From assembly GCA_963580455.1 (NCBI GenBank), contig OY756958.1, positions 10,428,501 to 10,492,500 on the forward strand: a stretch of 64,000 nt of DNA. Reading direction: 5' to 3'. Shown one piece after another: positions 36,438-50,525 of this stretch. How positions within the stretch are numbered: the stretch's first letter is position 1; every line of letters begins with the position of its first letter. The position numbers and the translations under genes were made by a program. The stretch comes from Euonymus europaeus. Lineage: Eukaryota > Streptophyta > Magnoliopsida > Celastrales > Celastraceae. The notes under the pieces are model-generated. The model saw nothing but the letters and a program-made list of their open reading frames with translations, was not told the DNA's origin and made no database searches.

Positions 36438-39400
36438 AAGCTTACTTAGATTATTATGATGCCAAAACCCGAACTTTCTATGACAAATGGACAAAAACAT
36501 TAAAAGCTCCTCCATAGAGAGAGTTGTGCAACTTCGGACTATCAAAATTGCTCGGTGTACACTTTTTATTGTTATTCTACGCAAATTTTACGAGTATAAG
36601 CTTCCTAGGTTATTTCGATGCCAAAACCCCAACTTTCTACGATAAAAGGACAAAACCGTTTAATGCTCCTCCATAGAGTGAGTTGAGCAACTTCAGATTA
36701 TCAAATTTGCTCGGTGTACACTTTTTATTGTTCTTCTATGTCAATTTTTACGAGTATAAGTTTCCTAGATTATTTCGATTCCAAAACCCCAACTTTCTAT
36801 GACAAATGGAAAAAACCGTTTAAAGCTACTCCATAGAGAGAGTAAAGCAACTTCGGACCATAAAAGTTGCTCGGTGTCCACTTTTTATTGTTCTTCTATG
36901 TCAAATTTTACAAGTATAAGCATCCTGTATTATTTCGATGCCAAAACCCCAACTTTCTATGACAAATGAACAAAACCGTTTAAAGCTCCTCCATTGAGTG
37001 AGTTGAGCAACTTCGGACTATCAAAGTTGCTCGGTGTACACTTTTTATTGTTCTTCTACGTCAAATTTTACGAGTATAAGCTTCCTAGATTATTTCGATG
37101 CCAAAAACCCAACTTTCTATGACAAAAGGAAAAAACCGTTTAAAGCTCCTCCATAGAGTGAGTTGAGCAACTTCGGACTATCAAAGTTGCTCGGTGTACA
37201 CTTTTTGTTGTTCTTTTATGTCAAATTTTACGAGTATAAGCTTACTTAGATTATTAGGATGCCAAAACCCGAACTTTCTATGACAAATGGACAAAAACAT
37301 TAAAAGCTCCTCCATAGAGAGAGTTGTGCAACTTCGGACTATAAAAATTGCTCGGTGTACACTTTTTATTGTTATTCTATGTCAAATTTTACGAGTATAA
37401 GCTTCCTAGATTATTTCGATGCCAAAACCCCAACTTTCTATGACAAAAGGACAAAACCGTTTAATGCTCCTCCATAGAGTGAGTTGAGCAACTTCGGACT
37501 ATCAAATTTGCTCGGTGTACACTTTTTATTGTTCTTCTATGTCAATTTTTACGAGTATAAGTTTCCTAGATTATTTCGATTCCAAAACCCCAACTTTCTA
37601 TGACAAATGGACAAAATCGTTTAAAGCTACTCCATAGAGAGAGTAAAGCAACTTCGGACCATAAAAGTTGCTCGGTGTACACTTTTTATTGTTCTTCTAT
37701 GTCAAATTTTACGAGTATAAGCTTCCTGTATTATTTCGATGCCAAAACCCCAACTTTCTATGACAAATGAACAAAACCGTTTAAAGCTCCTCCATTGAGT
37801 GAGTTGAGCAACTTCGGACTATCAAAGTTGCTCGGTGTACACTTTTTATTGTTCTTCTACGTCAAATTTTACGAGTATAAGCTTCCTAGATTATTTCGAT
37901 TCCAAAACCCTAACTTTCTATGACAAATGGACAAAAACGTTAAAAGCTCCTCCATAGAGAGAGTTGTGCAACTTCGGACTATCAAAGTTGCTCGGTGTGC
38001 ACATTTTATTGTTCTTCTATGTCAAATTTTACGAGTATAAGCTTCCTAGATTATTTCGATGTCAAAACCCCAACTTTCGATGACAAAACGATAAAACCGT
38101 TTAAAGCTCCTCCATAGAGTGAGTTGTGCAACTTCGGACTATCAAAGTTGCTCGGTGTACACTTTTTGTTGTTCTTCTATTGTCAAATTTTACGAGTATA
38201 AGCTTCGTAGATTATTTCGATGCCAAAACACCAACTATCAATGACAAATCGACAAAACCGTTAAAAGCTACTCCATAGAGAGAGTTGAGCAACTTGGGAC
38301 CATAAAAGTTGCTCGGTGTACACTTCTTATTGTTATTCTATGTCAAATTTTACGAGTATAAGCTTCGTAGATTATTTCGATGCCAAAACCCCAACTTTCT
38401 ATGATAAATGGACAAAAACTTTTAAAGCTACTCAATAGAGAGAGTTGAGCAAGTTCAGAACATAAAAGTTGCTCGGTGTACACTTTTTATTGTTATTCTA
38501 TATGAAATTTTACGAGTATAAGCTTCCTAGATTATTTCGATGCCAAAAACCCAACTTTATATTACAAAAAGAAAAAACCGTTTAAAGCTCCTCCATAGAG
38601 TGAGTTGAACAACTTCGGAATATCAAAGTTTCTCGGTGTACACTTTTTGATGTTCTTTTATGTCAAATTTTACGAGTATAAGCTTCCTAGATTATTTCGA
38701 TGCCAAAACCCCAACTTTCTATGACAAATAGACAAAAACTTTTAGAGTTCCTCAATAAATAGAGTTGAGCAACTTCAGAACATAAAAGTTGCTCGATGTA
38801 CACTTTTTATTGTTATTCTATATCAAATTTTACGAGTATAAGCTTCCTAGATTATTTCGATGCCAAAAACCCAACTTTCTATGACAAAAAGAAAAAACCG
38901 TTTAAAGCACCTCCATAGAGTGAGTTGAGCAACTTCGGAATATCAAAGTTGCTCGATGTACACTTTTTGTTGTTCTTTTATGTCAAATTTTACCAGTATA
39001 AGCATCCTAGATTATTTGGATGCCAAAACCGAACTTTCTATGACAAATGGACAAAAACATTAAAAGCTCCTCCATAGAGAGAGTTGTGCGACTTCGGAAT
39101 ATCCAAGTTGCTCGAAGTACACTTTTTGATATTCTTTTATGTTAAATTTTACGAGTATAAGCTTCCTAGATTATTTCGATGCCAAAACCCCAACTTTCGA
39201 TGACAAAAGGATAAAACCGTTTAAAGCTCCTCCATAGAGTGAGTTGAGCAACTTCGGACTATCAAAGTTGCTCGGTGTACACTTTTTGTTGTTCTTCTAT
39301 TGTCAAATTTTACGAGTATAAGCTTCGTAGATTATTTCGATGCCAAAACACCAACTATCAATGACAAATCGACAAAACCGTTAAAAGCTACTCCATAGAG

Positions 39401-39593
39401 AGAGTTGAGCAACTTGGGACCATAAAAGTTGCTCGGTGTAGACTTCTTATTGTTATTCTATGTCAAATTTTACGAGTATTAGCTTCGTAGATTATTTCGA
39501 TGCCAAAACCCCAACCTTCTATGACAAATGGACAAAAACTTTTAAAGCTCCTCAATAGAGAGAGTTGAGCAACTTCAGAACACAAAAGTTGCT

Positions 39594-42500
39594 CGGTGTA
39601 CACTTTTTATTGTTATTCTATATCAAATTTTACGAGTATAAGCTTCCTAGATTATTTCGATGCCAAAAACCCAACTTTCTATGACAAAAAGAAAAAACCG
39701 TTTAAAGCTCCTCCATAGAGTGAGTTGAGCAACATCGGACTATCAAAGTTGCTCGGTGTACACTTTTTGTTGTTCTTCTATTGTCAAATTTTACGAGTAT
39801 AAGCTTCCTAGATTATTTCGATGCAAAAACACCAACTATCAATGACAAATCGACAAAACCATTAAAAGCTACTCCATAGAGAGAGTTGAGCAACTTGGGA
39901 CCATAAAAGTTGCTCGGTGTACACTTCTTATTGTTATTCTATGTCAAATTTTACGAGTATAAGCTTCGTAGATTATTTCGATGCCAAAACCCCAACCTTT
40001 TATGATAAATGGACAAAAACTTTTAAAGCTACTCAATAGAGAGAGTTGAGCAAGTTCAGAACATAAAAGTTGCTCGGTGTACACTTTTTATTGTTATTCT
40101 ATATGAAATTTTACGAGTATAAGCTTCCTAGATTATTTCGATGCCAAAAACCAAACTTTATATGACAAAAAGAAAAAACCGTTTAAAGCTCCTCCATAGA
40201 GTGAGTTGAACAACTTCGGAATATCAAAGTTTCTCGGTGTACACTTTTTGATGTTCTTTTATGTCAAATTTTACGAGTACAAGCTTCCTAGATTATTTCG
40301 ATGCCAAAACCCCAACTTTCTATGACAAATAGACAAAAACTTTTAAAGCTCCTCAATAGATAGAGTTGAGCAACTTCAGAACATAAAAGTTGCTCGGTGT
40401 ACACTTTTTATTGTTATTCTATATCAAATTTTACGAGTATAAGCATCCTAGATTATTTTGATGCCAAAATCGAACTTTCTATGACAAATGGACAAAAACA
40501 TTAAAAGCTCCTCCATAGAGAGAGTTGTGCGACTTCGGAATATCAAAGTTGCTCGAAGTACACTTTTTGGTTTTCTTTTATGTCAAATTTTACGAGTATA
40601 AGCTTCCTAGATTATTTCGATGCCAAAACCCCAACTTTCGATGACAAAAGGATAAAACCGTTTAAAGCTCCTCCATAGAGTGAGTTGAGCAACTTCGGAC
40701 TATCAAAGTTGCTCGGTGTACGCTTTTTGTTGTTCTTCTATTGTCAAATTTTACGAGTACAAGCTTCGTAGATTATTTCGATGCCAAAACACCAACTATC
40801 AATGACAAATCGACAAAACCGTTAAAAGCTACTCCATAGAGAGAGTTGAGCAACTTGGGACCATAAAAGTTGCTCGGTGTACACTTCTTATTGTTATTCT
40901 ATGTCAAATTTTACGAGTATTAGCTTCGTAGATTATTTCGATGCCAAAACCCCAACCTTCTATGACAAATGGACAAAAACTTTTAAAGCTCCTCAATAGA
41001 GAGAGTTGAGCAACTTCAGAACACAAAAGTTGCTCGGTGTACACTTTTTATTGTTATTCTATATCAAATTTTACGAGTATAAGCTTCCTAGATTATTTCG
41101 ATGCCAAAAACCCAACTTTCTATGACAAAAAGAAAAAACCGTTTAAAGCTCCTCCATAGAGTGAGTTGAGCAACTTCGGACTATCAAAGTTGCTCGGTGT
41201 ACACTTTTTGTTATTCTTCTATTGTCAAATTTTACGAGTATAAGCTTCCTAGATTATTTCGATGCAAAAACGCCAACTATCAATGACAAATCGACAAAAC
41301 CGTTAAAAGCTACTCCATAGAGAGAGTTGAGCAACTTGGGACCATAAAAGTTGCTCGGTGTACACTTCTTATTGTTATTCTATGTCAAATTTTACGAGTA
41401 TAAGCTTCCTAGATGATTTCGATGCCAAAACCCCAACCTTCTATGACAAATGGACAAAACCGTTTAAAGCTCCTCCATATAGTGAGTTGAGCAACTTCGG
41501 ACTATCAAAGTTGCTCGTTGTACACTTTTTGATGTTCTTTTATGTCAAATTTTACGAGTATAAGCTTCCTAGATGATCTCGATGCCAAAACCCCAACTTT
41601 CTATGATAAATAGACAAAATCTTTTAAAGCTCCTCAATAGAGAGAGTTGAGCAACTTCAGAACATAAAAGTTGCTCGGTGTACACTTTTTATTGTTATTC
41701 TATATCAAATTTTACGAGTATAAGCTTCCTAGATTATTTCGATGCCAAAAACCCAACTTTCTATGACAAAAAGAAAAAACCGTTTAAAGCTCCTCCATAG
41801 AGTGAGTTGAGCAACATCGGACTATCAAAGTTGCTCGGTGTACACTTTTTGTTGTTCTTCTATTGTCAAATTTTACGAGTATAAGCTTCCTAGATTATTT
41901 CGATGCAAAAACACCAACTATCAATGACAAATCGACAAAACCATTAAAAGCTACTCCATAGAGAGAGTTGAGCAACTTGGGACCATAAAAGTTGCTCGGT
42001 GTACACTTCTTATTGTTATTCTATGTCAAATTTTACGAGTATAAGCTTCGTAGATTATTTCGATGCCAAAACCCCAACCTTTTATGATAAATGGACAAAA
42101 ACTTTTAAAGCTACTCAATAGAGAGAGTTGAGCAAGTTCAGAACATAAAAGTTGCTCGGTGTACACTTTTTATTGTTATTCTATATGAAATTTTACGAGT
42201 ATAAGCTTCCTAGATTATTTCGATGCCAAAAACCAAACTTTATATGACAAAAAGAAAAAACCGTTTAAAGCTCCTCCATAGAGTGAGTTGAACAACTTCG
42301 GAATATCAAAGTTTCTCGGTGTACACTTTTTGATGTTCTTTTATGTCAAATTTTACGAGTACAAGCTTCCTAGATTATTTCGATGCCAAAACCCCAACTT
42401 TCTATGACAAATAGACAAAAACTTTTAAAGCTCCTCAATAGATAGAGTTGAGCAACTTCAGAACATAAAAGTTGCTCGGTGTACACTTTTTATTGTTATT

Positions 42501-43890
42501 CTATATCAAATTTTACGAGTATAAGCATCCTAGATTATTTTGATGCCAAAATCAAACTTTCTATGACAAATGGACAAAAACATTAAAAGCTCCTCCATAG
42601 AGAGAGTTGTGCGACTTCGGAATATCAAAGTTGCTCGAAGTACACTTTTTGGTTTTCTTTTATGTCAAATTTTACGAGTATAAGCTTCCTAGATTATTTC
42701 GATGCCAAAAACCCAACTTTCGATGACAAAAGGATAAAACCGTTTAAAGCTCCTCCATAGAGTGAGTTGAGCAACTTCGGACTATCAAAGTTGCTCGGTG
42801 TACGCTTTTTGTTGTTCTTCTATTGTCAAATTTTACGAGTACAAGCTTCGTAGATTATTTCGATGCCAAAACACCAACTATCAATGACAAATCGACAAAA
42901 CCGTTAAAAGCTACTCCATAGAGAGAGTTGAGCAACTTGGGACCATAAAAGTTGCTCGGTGTACACTTCTTATTGTTATTCTATGTCAAATTTTACGAGT
43001 ATTAGCTTCGTAGATTATTTCGATGCCAAAACCCCAACCTTCTATGACAAATGGACAAAAACTTTTAAAGCTCCTCAATAGAGAGAGTTGAGCAACTTCA
43101 GAACACAAAAGTTGCTCGGTGTACACTTTTTATTGTTATTCTATATCAAATTTTACGAGTATAAGCTTCCTAGATTATTTCGATGCCAAAAACCCAACTT
43201 TCTATGACAAAAAGAAAAAACCGTTTAAAGCTCCTCCATAGAGTGAGTTGAGCAACTTCGGACTATCAAAGTTGCTCGGTGTACACTTTTTGTTATTCTT
43301 CTATTGTCAAATTTTACGAGTATAAGCTTCCTAGATTATTTCGATGCAAAAACGCCAACTATCAATGACAAATCGACAAAACCGTTAAAAGCTACTCCAT
43401 AGAGAGAGTTGAGCAACTTGGGACCATAAAAGTTGCTCGGTGTACACTTCTTATTGTTATTCTATGTCAAATTTTACGAGTATAAGCTTCCTAGATGATT
43501 TCGATGCCAAAACCCCAACCTTCTATGACAAATGGACAAAACCGTTTAAAGCTCCTCCATATAGTGAGTTGAGCAACTTCGGACTATCAAAGTTGCTCGT
43601 TGTACACTTTTTGATGTTCTTTTATGTCAAATTTTACGAGTATAAGCTTCCTAGATGATCTCGATGCCAAAACCCCAACTTTCTATGATAAATAGACAAA
43701 ATCTTTTAAAGCTCCTCAATAGAGAGAGTTGAGCAACTTCAGAACATAAAAGTTGCTCGGTGTACACTTTTTATTGTTATTCTATATCAAATTTTACGAG
43801 TATAAGCTTCCTAGATTATTTCGATGCCAAAAACCCAACTTTCTATGACAAAAAGAAAAAACCGTTTAAAGCTCCTCCATAGAGTGAGTT
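39594..43890 (+). repeat. Thirteen-monomer tandem duplication, 2082-bp period
   Basis: Private variants recur exactly 2082 bp apart: AACCATTAAAAGC (39861 and 41943), CCAAAAACCAAACTTTATATG, TTTTTGGTTTTCTTTT, GTACGCTTTTTG, GAGTACAAGCTTCGTAG, GCAAAAACGCCAAC and GATAAATAGACAAAATC. I noted only two base differences (40472 versus 42554, 40629 versus 42711). The left edge lies after 39593, where CACAAAAG and CATAAAAG differ. The right edge is near 43890, where GTTGAGC and GTTGTGC differ. Confidence 0.92.
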
Positions 43891-44122
43891 GTGCAACTTC
43901 CGAATATCAAAGTTGCTCGGTGTACACTTTTTGTTGTTCTTTTATGTCAAATTTTACGAGTATAAGCTTCCTAGATTATTTTGATGCCAAAACCGAACTT
44001 TCTATGACAAATGGACAAAAACATTAAAAGCTCCTCCATAGAGAGAGTTGTGCGACTTCGGAATATCAAAGTTGCTCGAAGTACACTTTTTGATATTCTT
44101 TTATGTCAAATTTTACGAGTAT

Positions 44123-44444
44123 AAGCTTCCTAGATTATTTCGATGTGAAAACACCAACTTTACAAGACAAATGGACAAAAACGTTAAAAGCTCCTCCATA
44201 GAGAGAGTTGAGCAACTTCTAATCATCAAAGTCGCTCGGTATACACTTTTTATTGTTCTTCTTCTATGTCAAATTTTACGAGTATATGTTTTGTGGATTA
44301 TTTTGATGCCAAAACCTGAACTTTCTATGTCAAATGGACAAAAACATTAAAAGCAACTCCATAGAGAGAGTTGTGCAACTTCGGACTATCAAAATTGGTC
44401 GGTGTACACTTTTTATTGTTATTCTACGCAAATTTTACGAGTAT
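44123..44444 (+). repeat. Anchor monomer pair 8
   Basis: Same structure as the others. It shares AAATTGGTCGG with pair 6 but, unlike pair 6, is followed by the normal cassette. Confidence 0.92.
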
Positions 44445-46208
44445 AAGCTTCCTAGATTATTTCGATGCCAAAAACCCAACTTTCTATGACAAAAGGAAAA
44501 AACCGTTTAAAGCTCCTCCATAGAGTGAGTTGAGCAACTTCGGACTATCAAAGTTGCTCGGTGTACACTTTTTGTTGTTCTTTTATGTCAAATTTTACGA
44601 GTATAAGCTTACTTAGATTATTATGATTCCAAAACCCGAACTTTCTATGACAAATGGACAAAAACATTAAAAGCTCCTCCATAGAGAGAGTTGTGCAACT
44701 TCGGACTATCAAAATTGCCCGGTGTACACTTTTTATTGTTATTCTATGTCAAATTTTACGAGTATAAGCTTCCTAGATTATTTCGATGCCAAAACCCCAA
44801 CTTTCTATGACAAAAGGACAAAACCGTTTAATGCTCCTCCATAGAGTGAGTTGAGCAACTTCGGACTATCAAATTTGCTTGGTGTACACTTTTTATTGTT
44901 CTTCTATGTCAATTTTTACAAGTATAAGTTTCCTAGATTATTTCGATTCCAAAACCCCAACTTTCTATGACAAATGGACAAAATCGTTTAAAGCTACTCC
45001 ATAGAGAGAGTAATGCAACTTCGGACCATAAAAGTTGCTCGGTGTACACTTTTTATTGTTCTTCTATGTCAAATTTTACGAGTATAAGCTTCCTGTATTA
45101 TTTCGATGCCAAAACCCCAACTTTCTATGACAAATGAACAAAACCATTTAAAGCTCCTCCATTGAGTGAGTTGAACAACTTCGGACTATCAAAGTTGCTC
45201 GGTGTACACTTTTTATTGTTCTCCTACGTCAAATTTTACGAGTATAAGCTTCCTAGATTATTTCGATTCCAAAACCCTAACTTTCTATGACAAATGGACA
45301 AAAACGTTAAAAGCTCCTCCATAGAGAGAGTTGTGCAACTTCGGACTATCAAAGTTGCTCGGTGTGCAATTTTATTGTTCTTCTATGTCAAATTTTACGA
45401 GTATAAGCTTCCTAGATTATTTCGATGTCAAAACCCCAAATTTCGATGACAAAACGATAAAACCGTTTAAAGCTCCTCCATAGAGTGAGTTGAGCAACTT
45501 CGGACTATCAAAGTTGCTCGGTGTACACTTTTTGTTGTTCTTCTATTGTCAAATTTTACGAGTATAAGCTTCGTAGATTATTTCGATGCCAAAACACCAA
45601 CTATCAATGACAAATCGACAAAACCGTTAAAAGCTACTCCATAGAGAGAGTTGAGCAACTTGGGACCATAAAAGTTGCTCGGTTTACACTTCTTATTGTT
45701 ATTCTATGTCAAATTTTACGAGTATAAGCTTCGTAGATTATTTCGATACCAAAACCCCAACCTTTTATGATAAATGGACAAAAACTTTTAAAGCTACTCA
45801 ATAGAGAGAGTTGAGCAAGTTCAGAACATAAAAGTTGCTCGGTGTACACTTTTTATTGTTATTCTATATGAAATTTTACGAGTATAAGCTTCCTAGATTA
45901 TTTCGATGCCAAAAACCCAACTTTATATGACAAAAAGAACAAACCGTTTAAAGCTCCTCCATAGAGTGAGTTGAACAACTTCGGAATATCAAAGTTTCTC
46001 GGTGTACACTTTTTGATGTTCTTTTATGTCAAATTTTACGAGTACAAGCTTCCTAGATTATTTCGATGCCAAAACCCCAACTTTCTATGACAAATAGACA
46101 AAAACTTTTAAAGCTCCTCAATAGATAGAGTTGAGCAACTTCAGAACATAAAAGTTGCTCGGTGTACACTTTTTATTGTTATTCTATATCAAATTTTACG
46201 AGTATAAG

Positions 46209-46525
46209 CATCCTAGATTATTTTGATGCCAAAACCGAACTTTCTATGACAAATGGACAAAAACATTAAAAGCTCCTCCATAGAGAGAGTTGTGCGACTT
46301 CGGAATATCAAAGTTGCTCGAAGTACACTTTTTGATATTCTTTTATGTCAAATTTTACGAGTATAAGCATCCTAGATTATTTGGATGCCAAAACCGAACT
46401 TTCTATGACAAATGGACAAAAACATTAAAAGCTCCTCCATAGAGAGAGTTGTGCGACTTCGGAATATCAAAGTTGCTCGAAGTACACTTTTTGATATTCT
46501 TTTATGTTAAATTTTACGAGTATAA
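46209..46525 (+). repeat. Adjacent duplicate of the GTGCGACTT monomer
   Basis: Two consecutive monomers start GCATCCTAG, carry CCAAAACCGAAC and GTTGTGCGACTTCGG, and end TTGATATTCTTTTATG. They differ mainly at ATTTTGATGCC versus ATTTGGATGCC and at TGTCAAATT versus TGTTAAATT. The same doublet occurs near 55330-55650 and, through block duplication, near 57090-57410. Confidence 0.85.
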
Positions 46526-49500
46526 GCTTCGTAGATTATTTCGATGCCAAAACTCCAACTTTCTATGATAAATGGACAATAACTTTTAAAGCTACTCAAT
46601 AGAGAGAGTTGAGCAAGTTCAGAACATAAAAGTTGCTCGGTGTACACTTTTTATTGTTATTCTATATGAAATTTTACGAGTATAAGCTTCCTAGATTATT
46701 TCGATGCCAAAAACCCAACTTTATATGACAAAAAGAAAAAACCGTTTAAAGCTCCTCCATAGAGTGAGTTGAACAACTTCGGAATATCAAAGTTTCTCGG
46801 TGTACACTTTTTGATGTTCTTTTACATCAAATTTTACGAGTATAAGCTTCCTAGATTATTTCGATGCCAAAACCCCAACTTTCTATGACAAATAGACAAA
46901 AACTTTTAAAGTTCCTCAATAGATAGAGTTGAGCAACTTCAGAACATAAAAGTTGCTCGATGTACACTTTTTATTGTTATTCTATATCAAATTTTACGAG
47001 TATAAGCTTCCTAGATTATTTCGATGCCAAAAACCCAACTTTCTATGACAAAAAGAAAAAACCGTTTAAAGCACCTCCATAGAGTGAGTTGAGCAACTTC
47101 GGAATATCAAAGTTGCTCGATGTACACTTTTTGTTGTTCTTTTATGTCAAATTTTACCAGTATAAGCATCCAAGATTATTTGGATGCCAAAACCGAACTT
47201 TCTATGACAAATGGACAAAAACATTAAAAGCTCCTCCATAGAGAGAGTTGTGCGACTTCGGAATATCCAAGTTGCTCGAAGTACATTTTTTGATATTCTT
47301 TTATGTTAAATTTTACGAGTATAAGCTTCCTAGATTATTTCGATGCCAAAACCCCAACTTTCGATGGCAAAAGGATAAAACCGTTTAAAGCTCCTCCATA
47401 GAGTGAGTTGAGCAACTTCGGACTATCAAAGTTGCTCGGTGTACACTTTTTGTTGTTCTTCTATTGTCAAATTTTACGAGTATAAGCTTCGTAGATTATT
47501 TCGATGCCAAAACACCAACTATCAATGACAAATCGACAAAAACGTTAAAAGCTACTCCATAGAGAGAGTTGAGCAACTTGGGACCATAAAAGTTGCTCGG
47601 TGTAGACTTCTTATTGTTATTATATGTCAAATTTTACGAGTATTAGCTTCGTAGATTATTTCGATGCCAAAACCCCAACCTTCTATGACAAATGGACAAA
47701 AACTTTTAAAGCTCCTCAATAGAGAGAGTTGAGCAACTTCAGAAGACAAAAGTTGCTCGGTGTACACTTTTTATTGTTATTCTATATCAAATTTTACGAG
47801 TATAAGCTTCCTAGATTATTTCGATGCCAAAAACCCAACTTTCTATGACAAAAAGAAAAAACCGTTTAAAGCTCCTCCATAGAGTGAGTTCAGCAACATC
47901 GGACTATCAAAGTTGCTCGGTGTACACTTTTTGTTGTTCTTCTATTGTCAAATTTTACGAGTATAAGCTTCCTAGATTATTTCGATGCAAAAACACCAAC
48001 TATCAATGACAAATCGACAAAACCGTTAAAAGCTACTCCATAGAGAGAGTTGAGCAACTTGGGACCATAAAAGTTGCTCGGTGTACACTTCTTATTGTTA
48101 TTCTATGTCAAATTTTACGAGTATAAGCTTCGTAGATTATTTCGATGCCAAAACCCCAACCTTTTATGATAAATAGACAAAAACTTTTATAGCTACTCAA
48201 TAGAGAGAGTTGAGCAAGTTCAGAACATAAAAGTTGCTCGGTGTACACTTTTTATTGTTATTCTATATGAAATTTTACGAGTATAAGCTTCCTAGATTAT
48301 TTCGATGCCAAAAACCCAACTTTATACGACAAAAAGAAAAAACCGTTTAAAACTCCTCAATGGAGTGAGTTGAACAACTTCGGAATATCAAAGTTTCTCG
48401 GTGTACACTTTTTGATGTTCTTTTATGTCAAATTTTACGAGTACAAGCTTCCTAGATTATTTCGATGCCAAAACCCCAACTTTCTATGACAAATAGACAA
48501 AAACTTGTAAAGCTCCTCAATAGATAGAGTTGAGCAACTTCAAAACATAAAAGTTGCTCGGTGTACACTTTTTATTGTTATTCTATAGCAAATTTTACGA
48601 GTATAAGCATCCTAGATTATTTTGATGCCAAAACTGAACTTTCTATGACAAATGGACAAAAACATTAAAAGCTCCTCCATATAGAGAGTTGTGCGACTTC
48701 GGAATATCAAAGTTGCTCGAAGTACACTTTTTGATATTCTTTTATGTCAAATTTTACGAGTATAAGCTTCCTAGATTATTTCGATGCCAAAACCCCAACT
48801 TTCGATGACAAAAGGATAAAACCGTTTAAAGCTCCTCCATAGAGTGAGTTGAGCAACTTCGGACTATCAAAGTTGCTCGGTGTACACTTTTTGTTGTTCT
48901 TCTATTGTCAAATTTTACGAGTATAAGCTTCGTAGATTATTTCGATGCCAAAACACCAACTATCAATGACAAATCGACAAAACCGTTAAAAGCTACTCCA
49001 TAGAGAGAGTTGAGCAACATGGGACCATAAAAGTTGCTCGGTGTACACTTCTTATTGTTATTCTATGTCAAATTTTACGAGTATTTGCTTCGTAGATTAT
49101 TTCGATGACAAAACCCCAACCTTCTATGACAAATGGACAAAAACTTTTAAAGCTCCTCAATAGAGAGAGGTAAGCAACTTCAGAACACAAAAGTTGCTCG
49201 GTGTACACTTTTTGATGTTCTTTTATGTCAAATTTTACGAGTATAAGCTTCCTAGATTATTTCGATGCCAAAAACCCAACTTTCTATGACAAAAAGAAAA
49301 AACCGTTTAAAGCTCCTCCTAGAGTGAGTTGAGCAACTTCGGACTATCAAAGTTGCTCGGTGTACACTTTTTGTTATTCTTCTATTGTCAAATTTTACGA
49401 GTATAAGTTTCCTAGATTATTTCGATGCAAAAACGCCAACTATCAATGACAAATCGACAAAACCGTTAAAAGCTACTCCATAGAGAGACTTGAGCAACTT

Positions 49501-50203
49501 GGGACCATAAAAGTTGCTCGGTGTACACTTCTTATTGTTATTCTATGTCAAATTTTACGAGTATAAGCTTCCTAGATGATTTCGATGCCAAAACCCCAAC
49601 CTTCTATGACAAATGGACAAAACCATTTAAAGCTCCTCCATATAGTGAGTTGAGCAACTTCGGACTATCAAAGTTGCTCGTTGTACACTTTTTGATGTTC
49701 TTTTATGTCAAATTTTACGAGTATAAGCTTCCTAGATGATCTCGATGCCAAAACCCCAACTTTCTATGACAAATAGACAAAATCTTTTAAAGCTCCTCAA
49801 TAGAGAGAGTTGAGCAACTTCAGAACATAAAAGTTGCTCGGTGTACACTTTTTATTGTTATTCTATATCAAATTTTACGAGTATAAGCTTCCTAGATTAT
49901 TTCGATGCCAAAAACCCAACTTTCTATGACAAAAAGAAAAAACCGTTTAAAGCTCCTCCATAGAGTGAGTTGTGCAACTTCGGAATATCAAAGTTGCTCG
50001 GTGTACACTTTTTGTTGTTCTTTTATGTCAAATTTTACGAGTATAAGCTTCCTAGATTATTTTAATGCCAAAACCGAACTTTCTATGACAAATGGACAAA
50101 AACATTAAAAGCTCCTCCATAGAGAGAGTTGTGCGACTTCGGAATATCAAAGTTGCTCGAAGTACACTTTTTGATATTCTTTTATGTCAAATTTTACGAG
50201 TAT

Positions 50204-50525
50204 AAGCTTCCTAGATTATTTCGATGTGAAAACACCAACTTTACAAGACAAATGGACAAAAACGTTAAAATCTCCTCCATAGAGAGAGTTGAGCAACTTC
50301 TAATCATCAAAGTCGCTCGGTATACACTTTTTATTGTTCTTCTTCTATGTCAAATTTTACGAGTATATGTTTTGTGGATTATTTTGATGCCAAAACCTGA
50401 ACTTTCTATGTCAAATGGACAAAAACATTAAAAGCAACTCCATAGAGAGAGTTGTGCAACTTCGGACTATCAAAATTGCTCGGTGTACACTTTTTATTGT
50501 TATTCTACGCAAATTTTACGAGTAT
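50204..50525 (+). repeat. Anchor monomer pair 9
   Basis: Same structure. It has a private TTAAAATCTCCTCC where other copies read TTAAAAGCTCCTCC (near 50270). Confidence 0.92.

Larger units (their letters stand above)
36115..44122 (+). repeat. Anchor segment 8 (50 monomers, 8008 bp)
   Basis: The hybrid anchor pair is followed by a shortened first cassette and a second cassette from about 37078. The ATTCCAAAACCC, ACGATAAAACC, GCTTCGTAG, TATATTACAAAAAG, TAAAGCACC (38909) and GTGCGACTT types follow. A 13-monomer tandem duplication then fills about 39.6-43.9 kb. No gene is seen. Confidence 0.9.
44123..50203 (+). repeat. Anchor segment 9 (38 monomers, 6081 bp)
   Basis: The cassette from 44445 is followed by ATTCCAAAACCCTAAC and ACGATAAAACC types, GCTTCGTAG types, then two adjacent GTGCGACTT monomers (from about 46209 and 46368). 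A TAAAGCACC type lies at 47073, GCAAAAACACC near 47990 and AGATGATTTCG at 49565. No gene is seen. Confidence 0.9.

Noticed and set aside
36381..36584. Minus-strand open frame of 67 codons (also at 50629-50832)
   Set aside because: It is reverse-strand satellite; the two copies match because the GCTTACTT monomer and its neighbours are duplicated, not because of coding constraint.
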